From contig NZ_JACHIH010000002.1 in assembly GCF_014203125.1 (NCBI RefSeq), positions 248,001-312,000 of the forward strand: 64,000 nt of DNA. Direction: 5' to 3'. Made by a program: the position numbers and the translations under genes. A model generated the notes under the pieces. It was given only the letters and a program-made list of their open reading frames with translations, was not told the DNA's origin and made no database searches. This stretch comes from Rhodopseudomonas rhenobacensis. GTDB lineage: Bacteria; Pseudomonadota; Alphaproteobacteria; Rhizobiales; Xanthobacteraceae. Shown here in pieces: positions 62,057 through 64,000 of the stretch (position 1 is the first letter of the stretch; the number at the start of each line of letters is the position of its first letter).

Positions 62057-62260
62057 ATGGGTGACGACGAGGCTGAGTTCGACATCGAGCGTTACCGCGC
62101 CCTGCTGGCGCAAGCCGATGACGAACAGAGCCGGCTCGCGCTGATCGAACTGCTGATCGAAGAGAACGCCCGCGACCGCATGGCCGCCGACGAGGCCCGG
62201 CGCCAAGCGTTGAGCCAGGCCGAAATCATCCGCCGCCTGCTCGGCAACCATTCCACCTGA
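62057..62260 (+). CDS. Small conserved-type hypothetical protein
   Basis: 67 residues, acidic and wholly helical: EFDIERYRALLAQADDEQSR, LALIELLIEENARDRMAA, LSQAEIIRRLLGNHST. The heptad pattern suggests a short coiled coil or helical hairpin. GTG (62054) and ATG (62057) are adjacent. It converges with the arginase gene, 22 bases apart. Function unknown. Confidence 0.6.
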   Translation: MGDDEAEFDIERYRALLAQADDEQSRLALIELLIEENARDRMAADEARRQALSQAEIIRRLLGNHST

Positions 62261-62282
62261 GTCCTGGCGCGGGCCGTCGCGT

Positions 62283-63263
62283 TCACGACTCGCGCGGCAC
62301 CGCATTGCTCGGCGTCGGCCGGTCGGTGATCTGCTGGCCGAACAGGCTGCCGATCAGTTCGATGGCGCTGCGCGCGGTTTGCCCGCGCACGTCGAGAAAC
62401 GGATTGAGCTCGACGATATCGACCGAGCGCACGATGCCGGCGTCGTGCAGCAGCTCCATCACCAGATGCGCCTCGCGATAGGTGGCGCCGCCCGGCACCG
62501 TGGTGCCGACGCCGGGCGCCAGCTCCGGATCGAGGAAGTCGACGTCGAACGAGACGTGCAGCACGCCGCCTCGCGCCTGCACCCGCTCGATGAAGCTTCG
62601 CATCAGCACGCCGACGCCGAATTCGTCGATCTGCCGCATGTCGACGATGTTGACCTTGCGGCTCCGCACCAACTGCTTTTCCAGCCGGTCGATCGAGCGG
62701 ATGCCGAACAATTCGAGCCGGCTGGGATCGAGCGAGGCGCGCGGCTCGTCGCCGAGCAGCCGGTCGAGCCCGGCCTCGCCGCACAGAAACCCCGCCGACA
62801 TGCCGTGCATGTTGCCGGTGATGGTGGTTTCGGGCGTGTTGTAGTCGGCATGGGCGTCGAGCCAGAGCAGGAACAGCTCGCGGCCCTGCTCCTGCCAATG
62901 CCGGGCGACGCCGTTGACCGAGCCCATCGACAACGTGTGGTCGCCGCCGAGGAAAATCGGAATCGCGCCGGACCGCGCCAGCGTGTAGGCGCGCCCGCTC
63001 AGCGCGCGGACCCAGCCCTGGATCTCGCGATATTGTTTTGCATTGTCCGGCAAGGTCTCGGCCGGGTCGTCCATCGGCGGCGTCGGCAGAAGATCGCCGT
63101 GGTCCTCGACCGCAAAGCCCAGCGCGGCGAGCATCGGCACCAGCCCCGCGGTGCGCAGCGCCGCCGGTCCCATCAGCGTGCCGGGTTGCGAGGCGCCGAG
63201 ATCGACCGGCGCACCGAGCACCGCCAGGCGCTTCGGCGCCGCGGAATTCGCCAACTCATCCAC
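62283..63263 (-). CDS. rocF: Arginase
   Basis: 326 residues of the ureohydrolase fold with a binuclear Mn site: GGDHTLSMGSVNG, LLWLDAHADYNTPETTITG, and SFDVDFLDPELAPGVGTTVP. The substrate loop TTITGNMHGM and the N-terminal APVDLGASQPG favour arginase (arginine to ornithine and urea) over agmatinase, although agmatinase relatives share the metal motifs. Cytoplasmic. ATG 63263 gives the full family length. Confidence 0.88.
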   Translation of the reverse strand: MDELANSAAPKRLAVLGAPVDLGASQPGTLMGPAALRTAGLVPMLAALGFAVEDHGDLLPTPPMDDPAETLPDNAKQYREIQGWVRALSGRAYTLARSGAIPIFLGGDHTLSMGSVNGVARHWQEQGRELFLLWLDAHADYNTPETTITGNMHGMSAGFLCGEAGLDRLLGDEPRASLDPSRLELFGIRSIDRLEKQLVRSRKVNIVDMRQIDEFGVGVLMRSFIERVQARGGVLHVSFDVDFLDPELAPGVGTTVPGGATYREAHLVMELLHDAGIVRSVDIVELNPFLDVRGQTARSAIELIGSLFGQQITDRPTPSNAVPRES

Positions 63264-63412
63264 GACCGACCTCCAGGCTCAAGACAGCGCGCGGCCGATC
63301 GGCCCCGCGCCCTTACCTAGCCGCAGCTCGGCGCTTGGTTCCAATCGCCGCGCCTCCCCGCGTGCGAACGCGCAGCTGGCGCGCCCGCACCCGGGTGGCG
63401 GATGAGGTCAGC

Positions 63413-63823
63413 CTAGTTGAACTTGGCGGTGTCGGCCTGGTCGCGGTAGCGGTTGGCTTCATAGATCTTGAAGACATACCAGCCCGCCAGCACCAGCGCC
63501 GCCAACACCACGATGCCCTGATTGGCCGGCAGCATCAGCTTCAACGCCACCAGCCCGAGCGCCACGGTGTAGGCCTTCACCAGCTTGTCGCGGTCGAGCA
63601 GCGCGGTCTCGAACTGCACCCAGTTCTCCCGCTTCCACACCGGCGGCTGCAGGCGATCCAGTCCCAGCCGCGCCAGCGCGCCTTTGAAGCCGAGCTCGTT
63701 GGCCCAGAGCAGAAACAGCGCCAGGCCGAGCACCGCCAGGAACAGGATCGACCATTGCGGACCGGCCGCAAAGCCGATGATGAATACGACCGCAGCCGTG
63801 AATGCAGCAATCCAAGAGTTCAT
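63413..63823 (-). CDS. Small inner-membrane protein of unknown function
   Basis: 136 residues. Two N-terminal hydrophobic helices (IAAFTAAVVFIIGFAAG and WSILFLAVLGLALFLLWANE), a soluble loop (RLGLDRLQPPVWKRENWVQF), then two more hydrophobic stretches (AYTVALGLVALKLMLP and GIVVLAALVLAGWYVFKIYE). ATG 63823 follows GGAGGAAAGG; the longer frame to 63880 is in the leader. No family recognised. Confidence 0.65.
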   Translation of the reverse strand: MNSWIAAFTAAVVFIIGFAAGPQWSILFLAVLGLALFLLWANELGFKGALARLGLDRLQPPVWKRENWVQFETALLDRDKLVKAYTVALGLVALKLMLPANQGIVVLAALVLAGWYVFKIYEANRYRDQADTAKFN

Positions 63824-63886
63824 ATGACTGACCTTTCCTCCGGTGGCCGGCCGTCGGGCCGCCACCGTACTCAAGAACACGCGCTG

Positions 63887-64000
63887 CTATTTGCGCGCAC
63901 AAAGCACCACGATATTGTTCGCGCTCGAGCCGCAGGTGGCGGTCATCACGCCCTCCTCGACCCGGATCGCTTCGGAGAATTTCGCGCCGGTGACGCCGAC
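63887..64000 (-). CDS. C-terminal end of an unidentified protein (partial)
   Basis: Only the last 37 residues are inside the window: TGAKFSEAIRVEEGVMTATC, GSSANNIVVLCARK, stop TAG at 63887-63889. The two Cys and the secreted-type composition suggest a periplasmic protein, but the fragment is too short to name. It ends 63 bases upstream of the membrane protein gene on the same strand. Confidence 0.55.
   Translation of the reverse strand, partial: VGVTGAKFSEAIRVEEGVMTATCGSSANNIVVLCARK

Overview
The window looks like a chromosome segment of a purple non-sulfur alphaproteobacterium of the Rhodopseudomonas/Bradyrhizobium group (Nitrobacteraceae). It is GC-rich and carries a form II Calvin-cycle operon (cbbF-P-T-A-M), an Omp2-type rhizobial porin, two BA14K-family proteins, and the accC, aat, DUF2155 and NDUFA12 genes found near one another in Rhizobiales. 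No rRNA and no CRISPR array was seen; there is one tRNA gene.

Region 1 (1-16.2 kb) is backbone. It holds the 3' end of accC, a translationally coupled three-gene signalling operon (CHASE3 histidine kinase, single-domain receiver, receiver-HisKA_2 kinase) behind a GGAAC-N16-CGTT promoter of the EcfG general-stress type, a spermidine-synthase-like protein, aat, DUF2155, a BA14K protein, a hybrid kinase, a DJ-1/PfpI protein, NDUFA12, a second glycine-rich BA14K protein, a soluble lytic transglycosylase and a porin. Both BA14K genes are preceded by GGAAC-N16-GGTT.

Region 2 (16.8-50.6 kb) is best read as a genomic island. It starts at an intact tRNA-Ser(GCT) whose last 14 bases (CTCCGTCTCCGCCA) recur at 50583-50596, exactly where backbone genes resume. 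Just inside the tRNA lie a truncated P4-type integrase, a relaxase broken into two oppositely oriented pieces, and TraC/TraD-like remnants, so the element looks immobilised. The rest of the island is two tandem copies of one four-gene module of about 15 kb each, on the minus strand: a periplasmic STN-domain protein with a TonB_C-like second half, an ECF sigma factor, a FecR-like anti-sigma factor, and a giant filamentous-haemagglutinin-like exoprotein (4144 and 4351 residues). The architecture suggests a cell-surface-signalling circuit that controls an enormous beta-helical surface protein. It differs from the Fec system in having no TonB-dependent receptor, and no TpsB-type outer-membrane transporter is encoded in the window. 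Short DNA blocks conserved between the copies lie upstream of fecR and upstream of the exoprotein and are candidate promoters.

Region 3 (50.7-64 kb) is backbone again: a split ThrE-type exporter, the cbb operon with cbbY downstream and an intercistronic hairpin between cbbM and cbbY, a LysR-type palindrome upstream of cbbF, a candidate 25-codon gene followed by a strong terminator, an SCCGEA-type periplasmic protein, an RlpA-like protein, several small unknown proteins, arginase, and a partial gene at the right edge.
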